Shown here in pieces: positions 10,834-19,222 of a stretch of 64,000 nt of DNA. Source of the DNA: Pseudomonas chlororaphis (GTDB lineage: Bacteria > Pseudomonadota > Gammaproteobacteria > Pseudomonadales > Pseudomonadaceae); assembly GCF_001921865.1 (NCBI RefSeq), contig NZ_MSCT01000005.1, forward strand, positions 375,001 through 439,000, read 5' to 3'. Position 1 is the stretch's first letter. Each line of letters opens with the position of its first letter. The notes beneath the pieces are model-generated. The model had not been told where the DNA came from and did not search any database. It was given only the letters and a program-made list of their open reading frames with translations. Made by a program: the position numbers and the translations under genes.

Positions 10834-11140
10834 GGTGAAGTGATTGCGCTCACCCTGGCGGTAACACTATCAGGCTACCGATGGGTGTGGGATAGCAAAG
10901 ATCCGGTGATGGACGTTCGCCAGTGGCCGCTACGGGCTTCGCGAATATGCATGGGGCTACAGCCCGTTCGGTCGCTTGGTGAGTATGGGTTTTCTCTTAA
11001 ATGGATTTTCTCCTACTAGACTCATAGCTAAAGTCTTACGCCGCTTGACCCTAAAAAAAGCCAACACGGGTCAACAGCGCCTCATAAGGGTGCGGCAAGA
11101 CTCAAGCTCCGACACAACAAGAGCAAAACTGGAGGTTTGA
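10834..11140 (+). other. Long aapJ leader with two inverted repeats
   Basis: No gene is visible. ACGGGCT (10932-10938) pairs with AGCCCGT (10961-10967). Further down TTGACCC (11045-11051) pairs with GGGTCAA (11068-11074) around an A-rich loop. Either could be an operator or a leader hairpin, and TTGACC could alternatively be a -35 box. CTGGAGG lies 6-12 bp before the aapJ ATG. Confidence 0.45.
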
Positions 11141-12172
11141 ATGAAGATGTTGAAATCCACCCTGGCTGTGGTCACGGCCGCCGCGGTACTGGGCATGAGC
11201 GGCTTCGCGCAGGCGGGTGCGACCCTCGACGCGGTGCAGAAGAAAGGTTTTGTGCAGTGCGGCGTGAGCGACGGCCTGCCGGGCTTCTCGGTACCGGACG
11301 CCACCGGCAAGATCCTCGGCATCGACGCCGATGTCTGCCGCGCCGTAGCCGCCGCAGTATTCGGCGATGCGAGCAAAGTGAAATTCAGCCAGTTGAACGC
11401 CAAGGAGCGTTTCACCGCCCTGCAATCGGGCGAAATCGATGTCCTGTCGCGCAACACCACCATGACCAGCTCCCGCGATGCGGGCATGGGCCTGAAATTC
11501 CCGGGCTTCATCACCTACTACGACGGTATCGGCTTCCTGGTGAACAACAAGCTGGGCGTCAAGAGCGCCAAGGAACTGGACGGTGCGACCATCTGCATCC
11601 AGGCCGGTACCACCACCGAGCTGAACGTTTCCGACTACTTCCGCGGCAACGGCCTGAAATACACCCCGATCACTTTCGACACCTCCGACGAAAGCGCCAA
11701 GTCGCTGGAATCTGGTCGTTGCGACGTGCTGACCTCCGACAAGTCCCAGCTGTTCGCCCAGCGCAGCAAGCTGGCCTCGCCGAAGGACTACGTGGTCCTG
11801 CCGGAAACCATTTCCAAGGAACCGCTGGGCCCGGTCGTGCGTAACGGCGACGACGAGTGGCTGGCCATCATCCGTTGGACGGGTTACGCCATGCTCAACG
11901 CCGAAGAGGCCGGCATCACCTCGAAGAACGTCGAGGCCGAAGCCAAGTCCACCAAGAACCCGGACGTTGCGCGCCTGCTGGGTGCCGACGGTGAATACGG
12001 CAAGGACCTGAAGCTGCCGAAGGACTGGGTCGTACAGATCGTCAAGCAAGTAGGCAACTACGGCGAAGTGTTCGAGAGAAACCTCGGCAAGAGCACTCCG
12101 CTGGAGATCGATCGCGGTCTGAACGCCCTGTGGAACAACGGCGGCATTCAATACGCACCACCAGTGCGCTGA
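11141..12172 (+). CDS. aapJ: General L-amino-acid ABC transporter, periplasmic binding protein AapJ
   Basis: The 343-residue protein has a Sec signal ending FAQAG (cleavage near residue 25). The mature part has the AapJ/BztA blocks GVQ-like KKGFVQCGVSDGLPGFS, GIDADVCRAVAAAVFGD and LSRNTTMTSSRD, which are longer than in simple His/Glu binding proteins. AapJ delivers a broad range of L-amino acids to AapQM. It is first in aapJQMP, driven by the predicted sigma-54 promoter, which fits uptake under nitrogen limitation. Confidence 0.95.
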   Translation: MKMLKSTLAVVTAAAVLGMSGFAQAGATLDAVQKKGFVQCGVSDGLPGFSVPDATGKILGIDADVCRAVAAAVFGDASKVKFSQLNAKERFTALQSGEIDVLSRNTTMTSSRDAGMGLKFPGFITYYDGIGFLVNNKLGVKSAKELDGATICIQAGTTTELNVSDYFRGNGLKYTPITFDTSDESAKSLESGRCDVLTSDKSQLFAQRSKLASPKDYVVLPETISKEPLGPVVRNGDDEWLAIIRWTGYAMLNAEEAGITSKNVEAEAKSTKNPDVARLLGADGEYGKDLKLPKDWVVQIVKQVGNYGEVFERNLGKSTPLEIDRGLNALWNNGGIQYAPPVR

Positions 12173-12180
12173 TGGTTCTA

Positions 12181-12207
12181 TCACCCGGCGGGCCAACCGC
12201 CGGGTGA
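12181..12207 (+). other. Intercistronic hairpin between aapJ and aapQ
   Basis: A perfect 11-bp stem, TCACCCGGCGG/CCGCCGGGTGA, with a five-base loop and no T tract. Such hairpins after binding-protein genes often protect the upstream mRNA and lower readthrough, giving more binding protein than permease. Confidence 0.8.
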
Positions 12208-12238
12208 TGTTCTGGTTCCATTATTTGCGGGGCACTTC

Positions 12239-13420
12239 ATGCAAAACTCAATCGGCGCACCAAAGCAGAGACTCAGTCTCAGCGATCCACGAGTGCGTGC
12301 GTGGTTATTCCAGATCATCACGATCGTCGCGGTGATCTCGCTGGGCTGGTTCCTGTTCAACAACACTCAGACCAACCTTGCGCACCGGGGCATCACCTCC
12401 GGTTTCGACTTCCTCGAGCGCAGCGCCGGCTTCGGCATCGCCCAGCACCTGATCGCCTACACCGAAGCGGACAGTTATGCCCGGGTCTTCGTGATCGGCT
12501 TGCTCAACACCCTTTTGGTGACGTTCATCGGGGTGATCCTGGCGACCATCCTCGGGTTCATCATCGGGGTGGCGCGTCTGTCGCAGAACTGGATCATCAG
12601 CAAACTGGCGACCGTGTATGTGGAAGTGTTCCGCAACATTCCGCCGTTGCTGCAAATTCTGTTCTGGTATTTCGCGGTGTTCCTGACCATGCCGGGGCCG
12701 CGCAACAGCCATAACTTCGGCGACACCTTCTTTGTCAGCAGCCGCGGCCTGAACATGCCGGCGGCCCTGATGGCCGAAGGGTTCTGGCCGTTCGTGGCGA
12801 GCATCGTCGTGGCCATCGTCGCTATTGCGCTGATGGCTCGTTGGGCTAACCGGCGCTTCGAGGCGACCGGCGTGCCGTTCCACAAGTTCTGGGCCGGGCT
12901 GGCGCTGTTCCTGGCGATCCCGGCGTTGTGCATGCTGGTCTTTGGCGTCCCGGTGCACTGGGAAATGCCGAAGCTGGCGGGTTTCAACTTCGTCGGCGGC
13001 TGGGTGCTGATCCCGGAACTGCTGGCCCTGACCCTGGCCCTGACCGTCTACACCGCGGCGTTCATCGCCGAGATCGTGCGTTCGGGGATCAAGTCGGTCA
13101 GCCACGGCCAGACCGAGGCGGCCCGTTCCCTGGGCCTGCGCAACGGCCCGACGCTGCGCAAGGTGATTATCCCGCAGGCCCTGCGCGTGATCATTCCGCC
13201 GCTGACCAGCCAGTACCTGAACCTGGCGAAGAACTCGTCCCTGGCCGCCGGTATCGGCTACCCGGAAATGGTTTCGCTGTTCGCCGGCACCGTGCTCAAC
13301 CAGACCGGCCAGGCCATCGAAGTCATTGCCATCACCATGAGCGTGTACCTGGCGATCAGCATCAGCATTTCCCTGCTGATGAACTGGTACAACAAGCGCA
13401 TTGCGCTGATCGAGCGGTGA
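12239..13420 (+). CDS. aapQ: Amino-acid ABC transporter permease AapQ
   Basis: The 393-residue inner-membrane protein has about eight hydrophobic segments. The C-terminal half carries the permease cytoplasmic loop EAARSLGLRNGPTLRKVIIPQAL around residues 292-315, in the usual place for contacting the ATPase. AapQ/BztB-type permeases are longer than ordinary HisQ proteins because of inserted segments between early helices, as seen here around residues 145-250. It pairs with AapM to form the translocation channel. The 66-bp gap from aapJ holds the hairpin. Confidence 0.94.
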   Translation: MQNSIGAPKQRLSLSDPRVRAWLFQIITIVAVISLGWFLFNNTQTNLAHRGITSGFDFLERSAGFGIAQHLIAYTEADSYARVFVIGLLNTLLVTFIGVILATILGFIIGVARLSQNWIISKLATVYVEVFRNIPPLLQILFWYFAVFLTMPGPRNSHNFGDTFFVSSRGLNMPAALMAEGFWPFVASIVVAIVAIALMARWANRRFEATGVPFHKFWAGLALFLAIPALCMLVFGVPVHWEMPKLAGFNFVGGWVLIPELLALTLALTVYTAAFIAEIVRSGIKSVSHGQTEAARSLGLRNGPTLRKVIIPQALRVIIPPLTSQYLNLAKNSSLAAGIGYPEMVSLFAGTVLNQTGQAIEVIAITMSVYLAISISISLLMNWYNKRIALIER

Positions 13421-13430
13421 GGAAACGCGC

Positions 13431-14528
13431 ATGAGTACCCATACCTTCAAACCCGACATGCCCCCGCCGAGCAGCAGCATCGGCGTGCTGGCCTGGATGC
13501 GGGCCAATATGTTCTCCAGCTGGCTCAACACCCTGCTGACCCTGTTCGCCTTCTACCTGATCTGGCTGGTGGTGCCGCCGATTCTCAGCTGGGCGATTTT
13601 CGACGCCAACTGGGTCGGCACCACCCGCGCCGACTGCACGAAGGAAGGCGCCTGCTGGGTGTTCATCCAGCAGCGTTTCGGCCAGTTCATGTACGGCTAC
13701 TACCCGAGCGAGCTGCGCTGGCGCGTCGACCTGACCGTGTGGCTGGCGGTCATCGGCGTGGCGCCGCTGTTCATCTCGCGCTTTGCGCGCAAGGCGATCT
13801 ACGGCCTGGGCTTCCTGGTGCTGTACCCGATCGTTGCCTACACCCTGCTGCACGGTGGGCATTTCGGCCTGAGCAACGTGGCGACCAGCCAATGGGGCGG
13901 CCTGATGCTGACCCTGGTGATTGCCACCGTCGGCATCGCCGGCGCCTTGCCATTGGGCATCGTGCTGGCCCTGGGGCGGCGCTCGAACATGCCGGCCATT
14001 CGCGTGGTCTGCGTGACCTTCATCGAGTTCTGGCGCGGCGTACCGTTGATCACCGTGCTGTTCATGTCCTCGGTGATGCTGCCGCTGTTCCTGCCCGAAG
14101 GCATGAACTTCGACAAGCTGCTGCGGGCGCTGATCGGGGTGATCCTGTTCCAGTCGGCCTATGTCGCCGAAGTGGTGCGCGGCGGTTTGCAGGCGATTCC
14201 CAAGGGGCAGTACGAAGCCGCCGCGGCGATGGGCCTGGGCTACTGGCGCGCCATGGGCCTGGTGATACTGCCGCAAGCCCTGAAGCTGGTGATTCCCGGC
14301 ATCGTCAATACCTTCATCGCCCTGTTCAAGGACACGAGCCTGGTGATCATCATCGGCCTGTTCGACCTGCTCAACAGCGTCAAGCAAGCGGCCGCCGATC
14401 CGAAATGGCTGGGCATGGCCACCGAAGGCTACGTGTTCGCCGCCCTGGTGTTCTGGATTTTCTGTTTTGGTATGTCGCGCTATTCCATGCATCTGGAACG
14501 CAAGCTCGACACTGGCCACAAGCGTTAG
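13431..14528 (+). CDS. aapM: Amino-acid ABC transporter permease AapM
   Basis: The 365-residue polytopic membrane protein has the EAA loop [21 protein letters not shown] near residues 263-283. A large extracytoplasmic segment at about residues 58-95 contains two Cys (DCTKEGACW), which could form a disulfide. It starts 10 bp after aapQ with GAGGAAAC as ribosome site. It forms the second half of the AapQM channel. Confidence 0.94.
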   Translation: MSTHTFKPDMPPPSSSIGVLAWMRANMFSSWLNTLLTLFAFYLIWLVVPPILSWAIFDANWVGTTRADCTKEGACWVFIQQRFGQFMYGYYPSELRWRVDLTVWLAVIGVAPLFISRFARKAIYGLGFLVLYPIVAYTLLHGGHFGLSNVATSQWGGLMLTLVIATVGIAGALPLGIVLALGRRSNMPAIRVVCVTFIEFWRGVPLITVLFMSSVMLPLFLPEGMNFDKLLRALIGVILFQSAYVAEVVRGGLQAIPKGQYEAAAAMGLGYWRAMGLVILPQALKLVIPGIVNTFIALFKDTSLVIIIGLFDLLNSVKQAAADPKWLGMATEGYVFAALVFWIFCFGMSRYSMHLERKLDTGHKR

Positions 14529-14538
14529 GAGTTTCTCG

Positions 14539-15303
14539 ATGAGCGAAGCAATCAAAAAGCCTGTGGGCCCTGAAGGCATTATTCAGATGCAGGGCGTGAA
14601 CAAGTGGTACGGCCAGTTCCACGTGCTCAAGGACATCAACCTCAATGTCAGGCAGGGCGAGCGTATTGTCCTGTGCGGGCCTTCGGGCTCGGGCAAGTCC
14701 ACCACCATCCGCTGCCTCAACCGCCTGGAAGAACACCAGCAGGGCCGCATCGTGGTCGATGGCGTGGAGCTGACCAACGACCTCAAGCAGATTGAAGCGA
14801 TCCGCCGCGAAGTCGGCATGGTGTTCCAGCATTTCAACCTGTTCCCGCACCTGACCATCCTGCAGAACTGCACCCTGGCGCCGATGTGGGTGCGCAAGAT
14901 GCCCAAGCGCAAGGCCGAGGAAATCGCCATGCATTACCTGGAGCGCGTACGCATTCCGGAGCAGGCGAACAAGTACCCGGGCCAGCTCTCCGGCGGCCAG
15001 CAGCAACGCGTGGCGATTGCCCGCGCGCTGTGCATGAAACCGAAGATCATGCTGTTCGACGAGCCGACCTCGGCCCTCGACCCGGAAATGGTCAAGGAGG
15101 TGCTGGACACCATGATCGGCCTGGCCGAAGACGGCATGACCATGCTCTGCGTGACCCACGAAATGGGTTTCGCCCGTACCGTGGCCAACCGGGTGATCTT
15201 CATGGACAAAGGCGAAATCGTCGAACAGGCCGCGCCGAACGACTTCTTCGACAACCCGCAGAACGACCGCACCAGGCTGTTCCTGAGCCAGATCCTGCAC
15301 TGA
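14539..15303 (+). CDS. aapP: Amino-acid ABC transporter ATP-binding protein AapP
   Basis: The 254-residue ATPase has Walker [10 protein letters not shown] near residue 50, the Q-loop [10 protein letters not shown], signature LSGGQQQR near 150, Walker [11 protein letters not shown] near 172, and the switch His in VTHEMGF. It energises AapJQM. The ATG at 14539 follows TAGGAG. An in-frame extension upstream to 14467 lies within aapM and is rejected. A terminator follows. Confidence 0.96.
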   Translation: MSEAIKKPVGPEGIIQMQGVNKWYGQFHVLKDINLNVRQGERIVLCGPSGSGKSTTIRCLNRLEEHQQGRIVVDGVELTNDLKQIEAIRREVGMVFQHFNLFPHLTILQNCTLAPMWVRKMPKRKAEEIAMHYLERVRIPEQANKYPGQLSGGQQQRVAIARALCMKPKIMLFDEPTSALDPEMVKEVLDTMIGLAEDGMTMLCVTHEMGFARTVANRVIFMDKGEIVEQAAPNDFFDNPQNDRTRLFLSQILH

Positions 15304-15325
15304 TCCGGGCGCGGCCCTGAAAATG

Positions 15326-15354
15326 AACCCGGCCTGGCGCCGGGTTTATTTTTG
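15326..15354 (+). terminator. Terminator of the aap operon
   Basis: The stem AACCCGGC/GCCGGGTT with a five-base loop is followed by TATTTTT. It is 22 bp after the aapP stop and just before the convergent mqsA end. Confidence 0.85.
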
Positions 15355-15362
15355 CCCAGGAT

Positions 15363-15836
15363 TTACGAGGCTGCGATGCGTGCCTCATGCTGTTCGCTGC
15401 CGGTGGCGGGTTCCTGCTGTTCGCTGAGCGCCTGCACCTCGGCCAGCAAGTGCGGGTGACGATCGAGCAGGCGCATCAGCACGAACAACGGCTGGGGAGG
15501 GGCGACCTCGCCGCGTTCGTAGCGCGAGAACGCGTTGTGCCCGCCGCCTGAGAGCAGCTTCACGGCTTCTTTCTGCGACAGGTGCAGCTTGCGGCGGATG
15601 CGTTTCATCTCGCTGGCCATGAACTGCCGGCAGTCTTCGAGCAACTGGTCGCTGGCGCTGGCATAGCGTTCGGCGCTGGCCGCGTCGAACTCGATTTCCC
15701 CGCAGGCCTGGCATTCCCAGCCTGCCAGACCATGGACCTGACGCAGCATGTGCTTGTAGTCGATCGGTTCGCTGCGATCCTGGAACGGCTGCATGCCCGC
15801 CGGGGCACCGCAGCTGACGCATTGCCTGTGTTTCAT
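15363..15836 (-). CDS. mqsA: MqsA-family antitoxin (zinc-binding, HTH)
   Basis: The 157-residue protein has an N-terminal zinc-binding domain with Cys6-x2-Cys9 and Cys42-x2-Cys45. A C-terminal Xre-like HTH (LSQKEAVKLLSGG, HNAFSRYERGE) closely follows E. coli MqsA. It should bind and neutralise MqsR and repress the operon. It extends about 20 residues past the E. coli protein with a Glu/Gln/Ala-rich tail. The start ATG overlaps the mqsR stop. The longer frame to 15929 reads into mqsR and is rejected. Confidence 0.9.
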   Translation of the reverse strand: MKHRQCVSCGAPAGMQPFQDRSEPIDYKHMLRQVHGLAGWECQACGEIEFDAASAERYASASDQLLEDCRQFMASEMKRIRRKLHLSQKEAVKLLSGGGHNAFSRYERGEVAPPQPLFVLMRLLDRHPHLLAEVQALSEQQEPATGSEQHEARIAAS

Positions 15837-16144
15837 GGGCGTTTCTCCTTGAAGGAGATCACTGGGAGACCGCCGCCGGGGCGGTAGGTGACCTTGATGT
15901 ACAACTCCACGGATTCGATGTGCGTGCAATACACGTCCTGCCAGATCCGCTGATCGAGGTAGGTGGTCATCGACTTGTAGAGCATTTTTCCCTGCAGTCC
16001 GGCAATCACCTGCTGCATGTCCCTGCTGGTCAAGCCGAGGTGCCGGCCGCTGGCCAGGGTGCTGCGGGTAAAGGCCGCTGGCCCCAATCGGGTGACATCA
16101 GCCTTGATCACCGACAGGTCGTAATGAGGTGTGTGCTTTTCCAT
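15833..16144 (-). CDS. mqsR: MqsR-family mRNA interferase toxin
   Basis: The 103-residue protein starts MEKHTPHYDLS and keeps the family segments YKSMTTYLDQRIWQDVY and the C-terminal VISFKEK. In E. coli MqsR the Lys, Tyr and Arg residues of this region belong to the RelE-like active site, which cuts mRNA at GCU. As in other mqsRA loci, the toxin gene comes first, which is the reverse of most type II pairs. The stop overlaps the mqsA start by four bases. Confidence 0.92.
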   Translation of the reverse strand: MEKHTPHYDLSVIKADVTRLGPAAFTRSTLASGRHLGLTSRDMQQVIAGLQGKMLYKSMTTYLDQRIWQDVYCTHIESVELYIKVTYRPGGGLPVISFKEKRP

Positions 16145-16169
16145 AAGACACCTGAATTGAAATTAAATT

Positions 16170-16182
16170 ACCCTTAAAGGGT
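16170..16182. promoter_or_regulatory. Palindrome upstream of mqsR, likely MqsA operator
   Basis: ACCCTTaAAGGGT is a perfect 6-bp inverted repeat 25 bp before the mqsR ATG; on the minus strand it reads AACCCTTTAAGGGT. E. coli MqsA binds AACCT-N2-4-AGGTT, so the layout is similar though the half-site differs. Confidence 0.55.
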
Positions 16183-16233
16183 TTTTTAGCGAGCGGATTT
16201 CCATTCGTTTGCGCCCTTCATGCAGCGGTTTTG

Positions 16234-16293
16234 TTGTTCCTGCGCGCGAAGCTGACTAATATGCCGCAAAAATTCATCCGATGATTGGATGAA
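16234..16293 (+). promoter_or_regulatory. Predicted promoter and autoregulatory palindrome of the FCD regulator
   Basis: TTGTTC (16234-16239), a 17-bp spacer and TAATAT (16257-16262) form a plausible promoter. TTCATCCgatgattGGATGAA (16273-16293) is a perfect 7-bp inverted repeat just after the predicted start site, where a bound regulator would block transcription. Confidence 0.5.
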
Positions 16294-16306
16294 AAGGCGA
16301 CTGCAT

Positions 16307-16966
16307 ATGACAGACATTTCCCCATTGATCAAACGTTCCCTGGTCGACCAGGCCCTGGAGCAATTGCGCCAGCGCATCAACGACGGCGCCTGGTGCATCG
16401 GCCAGCGCCTGCCGACCGAGCCTGAGCTGGCGGCGGAACTGGGCATCAGCCGCAATACCGTGCGCGAGGCAATGCGGGTCCTGGCGTTTTCCGGGTTGAT
16501 CGAGATTCGCCAGGGCGACGGCAGCTACCTGCGCGCCGTGATCGACCCGCTGGACACCCTCAAGGTGCTGTCCCAGTGCTCGCTGGAGCAGGCGCGCGAG
16601 ACCCGGCAGATCATCGAGACCGAGGCCATTGGCCTGGCGGCCCTGCGGCGCACCGACCAGGACCTCGAGGCCCTGCGCGAAGCCCTGGCGCTCAGCGGCA
16701 GCCACTACCATGGCGACCTGGACAGTTACATCGCCTGCGACCTGGCGTTTCACGCGCGCCTGGTGGATGCGGCCCACAACCCCACCCTCAGCGAGTTGTA
16801 CCGTTATTTTTCCAGCGTGGTCGGCGCGCAGCTGCGCCAGACCTTGAACATCCATCCCCGGCGCCAGGCCGTGTTCGATCTGCATATCGAGTTGCTGGAT
16901 GCCGTCGAGCAGCGCGACCCGGAGCGGGCCAAGGCCCTTTCGCGGCAGTTGATCAATGAACCTTGA
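16307..16966 (+). CDS. GntR-family regulator with FCD (FadR C-terminal) domain
   Basis: The 219-residue protein has an N-terminal winged helix (residues 8-75; LPTEPELAAELGISRNTVREAM) and an all-helical FCD effector domain with metal-binding His residues (AFHARLVDAAHN and HIELLDA). FCD regulators usually respond to small organic acids. The ATG at 16307 is preferred over 16289 because AAGG lies upstream of it and 16289 is inside the palindrome. It is followed by an MFS exporter that starts 14 bp after its stop, so it most likely controls that transporter. Confidence 0.88.
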   Translation: MTDISPLIKRSLVDQALEQLRQRINDGAWCIGQRLPTEPELAAELGISRNTVREAMRVLAFSGLIEIRQGDGSYLRAVIDPLDTLKVLSQCSLEQARETRQIIETEAIGLAALRRTDQDLEALREALALSGSHYHGDLDSYIACDLAFHARLVDAAHNPTLSELYRYFSSVVGAQLRQTLNIHPRRQAVFDLHIELLDAVEQRDPERAKALSRQLINEP

Positions 16967-16979
16967 GAGCGAGAGCGCT

Positions 16980-18269
16980 ATGTCCAGCCCGCAGGCCGAT
17001 AACCCGATTGTTGCTCCCCGGCGCGAGGCCGAGCTCGAAGAGCTGTTGATCGACGCCGAAGCCGACGATGCTGAAGTCCAGCAGAGCCACCCGGCCCCGC
17101 GGCGCCCGTGGTTGTTGCTGCTGGGGCTGATCCTGGTGGCGCTGAACCTGCGCCCGGCGCTGTCGAGCATGGCACCGATGCTCAGCGAGGTCTCGCGCAG
17201 CCTCGGGCTGTCGGCCTCCCAGGCCGGCCTGCTGACCACCTTGCCGGTGCTCTGCCTGGGGCTGTTCGCCCCACTGGCACCGGTGCTGGCCCGGCGTTTC
17301 GGTGCCGAGCGGGTGGTGCTGGGCATTCTGCTGACGCTGGCGGGCGGGATTATCCTGCGCAGCTCCCTGGGCGAAGTCGGGCTGTTTGCCGGCAGCGTCC
17401 TGGGCGGCGCCAGCATCGGCGTGATCGGGGTCTTGCTGCCGGGGATCGTCAAGCGCGACTTCGCCAAGCACGCGGGCACCATGACCGGCGTCTACACCAT
17501 GGCTTTGTGCCTGGGCGCGGCGATGGCCGCCGGGGCTACGGTGCCCCTGAGCCAGCACTTCGGCGACAGCTGGGCGCTGGGGCTGGGGTTCTGGGTGCTG
17601 CCGGCGCTGGTCGCGGCGCTGTTCTGGCTGCCCCAGGTCGGCAAGCGCCAGGGCGCGCACCACGCGGCCTATCGAGTGCGCGGCTTGCTGCGCGATCCGT
17701 TGGCCTGGCAGGTGACGCTGTACATGGGCCTGCAATCTTCGCTGGCCTATATCGTCTTCGGCTGGCTGCCGTCGATCCTCATCGGCCGCGGCCTGAGCCC
17801 GACCCAGGCCGGGCTGGTGCTGTCCGGCTCGGTGATCGTGCAACTGGCCAGTTCCCTGGCCGCGCCCTGGCTGGCGACGCGGGGCAAGGATCAGCGCCTG
17901 GCGATCGTGGTGGTGATGTTGCTCACCCTGGGTGGCTTGTTCGGCTGCCTGTACGCGCCGGTCGACGGCCTCTGGGGCTGGGCGATCCTGCTGGGCGTGG
18001 GGCAGGGCGGCACGTTCAGCCTGGCGCTGACCCTGATCGTCTTGCGCTCGAAGGACGCGCACGTGGCGGCCAACCTGTCGAGCATGGCCCAGGGCATCGG
18101 CTACACCCTGGCCTCCATGGGGCCGTTCGCGGTCGGCCTGGTGCATGACTGGACCGGCGGCTGGGCCGCCGTGGGCTGGATTTTCGCGGTGATCGGCCTG
18201 GGGGCGATCATCGCCGGCCTGGGGGCCGGGCGTGCGCGTTACGTGCAGGTTGCAAGCGAAAAGATCTGA
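16980..18269 (+). CDS. CynX/NimT-family MFS transporter
   Basis: The protein is 429 residues with an acidic cytoplasmic N-terminus of about 45 residues, then 12 predicted membrane helices. The first ends with LVALNLRPALSSMAP, a signature of the CynX/NimT branch, which includes the cyanate transporter CynX and the 2-nitroimidazole exporter. Substrate unknown. ATG 16980 is chosen; an earlier ATG at 16956 overlaps the regulator gene. It probably forms one transcription unit with the FCD regulator and ends at the hairpin at 18277. Confidence 0.85.
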   Translation: MSSPQADNPIVAPRREAELEELLIDAEADDAEVQQSHPAPRRPWLLLLGLILVALNLRPALSSMAPMLSEVSRSLGLSASQAGLLTTLPVLCLGLFAPLAPVLARRFGAERVVLGILLTLAGGIILRSSLGEVGLFAGSVLGGASIGVIGVLLPGIVKRDFAKHAGTMTGVYTMALCLGAAMAAGATVPLSQHFGDSWALGLGFWVLPALVAALFWLPQVGKRQGAHHAAYRVRGLLRDPLAWQVTLYMGLQSSLAYIVFGWLPSILIGRGLSPTQAGLVLSGSVIVQLASSLAAPWLATRGKDQRLAIVVVMLLTLGGLFGCLYAPVDGLWGWAILLGVGQGGTFSLALTLIVLRSKDAHVAANLSSMAQGIGYTLASMGPFAVGLVHDWTGGWAAVGWIFAVIGLGAIIAGLGAGRARYVQVASEKI

Positions 18270-18276
18270 TCGGTCC

Positions 18277-18311
18277 CACTGTCGGTATTTGCGCGGCGAA
18301 TGCCGATAGTG
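18277..18311 (+). terminator. Probable terminator after the CynX-like gene
   Basis: A 13-bp stem with two G-U pairs (CACTGTCGGTATT with AATGCCGATAGTG) and a 9-base loop, followed by only TTT. The stem is convincing but the weak T tract leaves doubt. Confidence 0.6.
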
Positions 18312-18367
18312 TTTCCCGGGTTTGCAGACTATCGTGCAGGCATCCTTTTTCGAGTCGGAGCCTGTTC

Positions 18368-18838
18368 ATGAGTGAAGCCCACCGCGCCTTGATCGCTGAG
18401 TTCTATAGCGCCTTCCAGCGCCTGGATGCCGAGGCCATGGCCGCCTGCTACACCGAGGACGTGCTGTTCAGCGATCCGGCGTTCGGCGAACTGCGCGGCC
18501 GCGATGCCGGCGACATGTGGCGCATGCTCACCACCCGCGCCAAGGACTTCTCCCTGACCTTCGACAGCGTGCGCGCCGACGAGCGCGGCGGCGGCGCCCA
18601 CTGGGTGGCGACCTACCTGTTCAGCCAGACCGGCAATACCGTGGTCAATGATATCCAGGCGCGTTTTGTATTCCGCGACGGCAAGATTTGCGAGCACCAC
18701 GACCATTTCAATATGTGGCGCTGGGCCCGCCAGGCCCTGGGGACCAAGGGCCTGATCCTCGGCTGGACGCCGCTGCTGAAAAACGCCGTGCGCGCCCAGG
18801 CCCGCAAAGGCCTGAAAGCCTTCCAGGCCGGTCGCTGA
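18368..18838 (+). CDS. NTF2-like / SnoaL-fold protein
   Basis: The 156-residue protein has the cone-shaped NTF2/ketosteroid-isomerase pattern: helices with FYSAFQRLDAEAMAACYTEDVLFSDPAF, then strands with HWVATYLF and the final GKICEHHDHFNMW strand. Family members are small hydrolases, isomerases or ligand binders, and no catalytic assignment can be made. The start ATG has GGAG 9 bp upstream. The neighbouring GIY-YIG gene starts 52 bp later and may be co-transcribed. Confidence 0.8.
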   Translation: MSEAHRALIAEFYSAFQRLDAEAMAACYTEDVLFSDPAFGELRGRDAGDMWRMLTTRAKDFSLTFDSVRADERGGGAHWVATYLFSQTGNTVVNDIQARFVFRDGKICEHHDHFNMWRWARQALGTKGLILGWTPLLKNAVRAQARKGLKAFQAGR

Positions 18839-18889
18839 ACCTTCGCCTCTGCTAAGATCGCGGCTTGCCAACCATATGCCGCGATCGAC

Positions 18890-19204
18890 GTGACCCGCAC
18901 CAGCCCATCCCCCGCCAGCGAATCCGAGCCGTTACCCGAGGCGAGCAAACCCTGGTTCGTCTACCTGGTACGCGCCGCCAACGGCGCCTTGTACTGCGGC
19001 ATCAGCGACGACCCGGCCAAGCGTTTCGCCAAGCACCAGAGCGGCAAGGGCGCGCGTTTCTTCCTCTCCAGCCCGGCCGTCGCGCTGGTCTACACCGAAG
19101 CCTGTCGCGACAAGAGCGAAGCCCTGCGCCAGGAGCGGCTGATCAAGAAACTGCGCAAAAGCGCCAAGGAATGCCTGGTGGCCAGTTCGGGTCTGGCCAG
19201 CTGA
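18890..19204 (+). CDS. GIY-YIG nuclease superfamily protein (YhbQ/UPF0213-like)
   Basis: The 104-residue protein carries [18 protein letters not shown] (GIY-YIG-type core at residues 23-40), an Arg in the [15 protein letters not shown] segment and a Glu in the [11 protein letters not shown] segment. Stand-alone proteins of this kind are compact single-domain nucleases whose cellular role is poorly defined. The start is GTG, and the first 20 residues are Ser/Pro/Glu-rich and poorly structured, so the true start could be later. It is convergent with the next gene. Confidence 0.82.
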   Translation: MTRTSPSPASESEPLPEASKPWFVYLVRAANGALYCGISDDPAKRFAKHQSGKGARFFLSSPAVALVYTEACRDKSEALRQERLIKKLRKSAKECLVASSGLAS

Positions 19205-19222
19205 TTCCGCTTGGGCTGCTTC

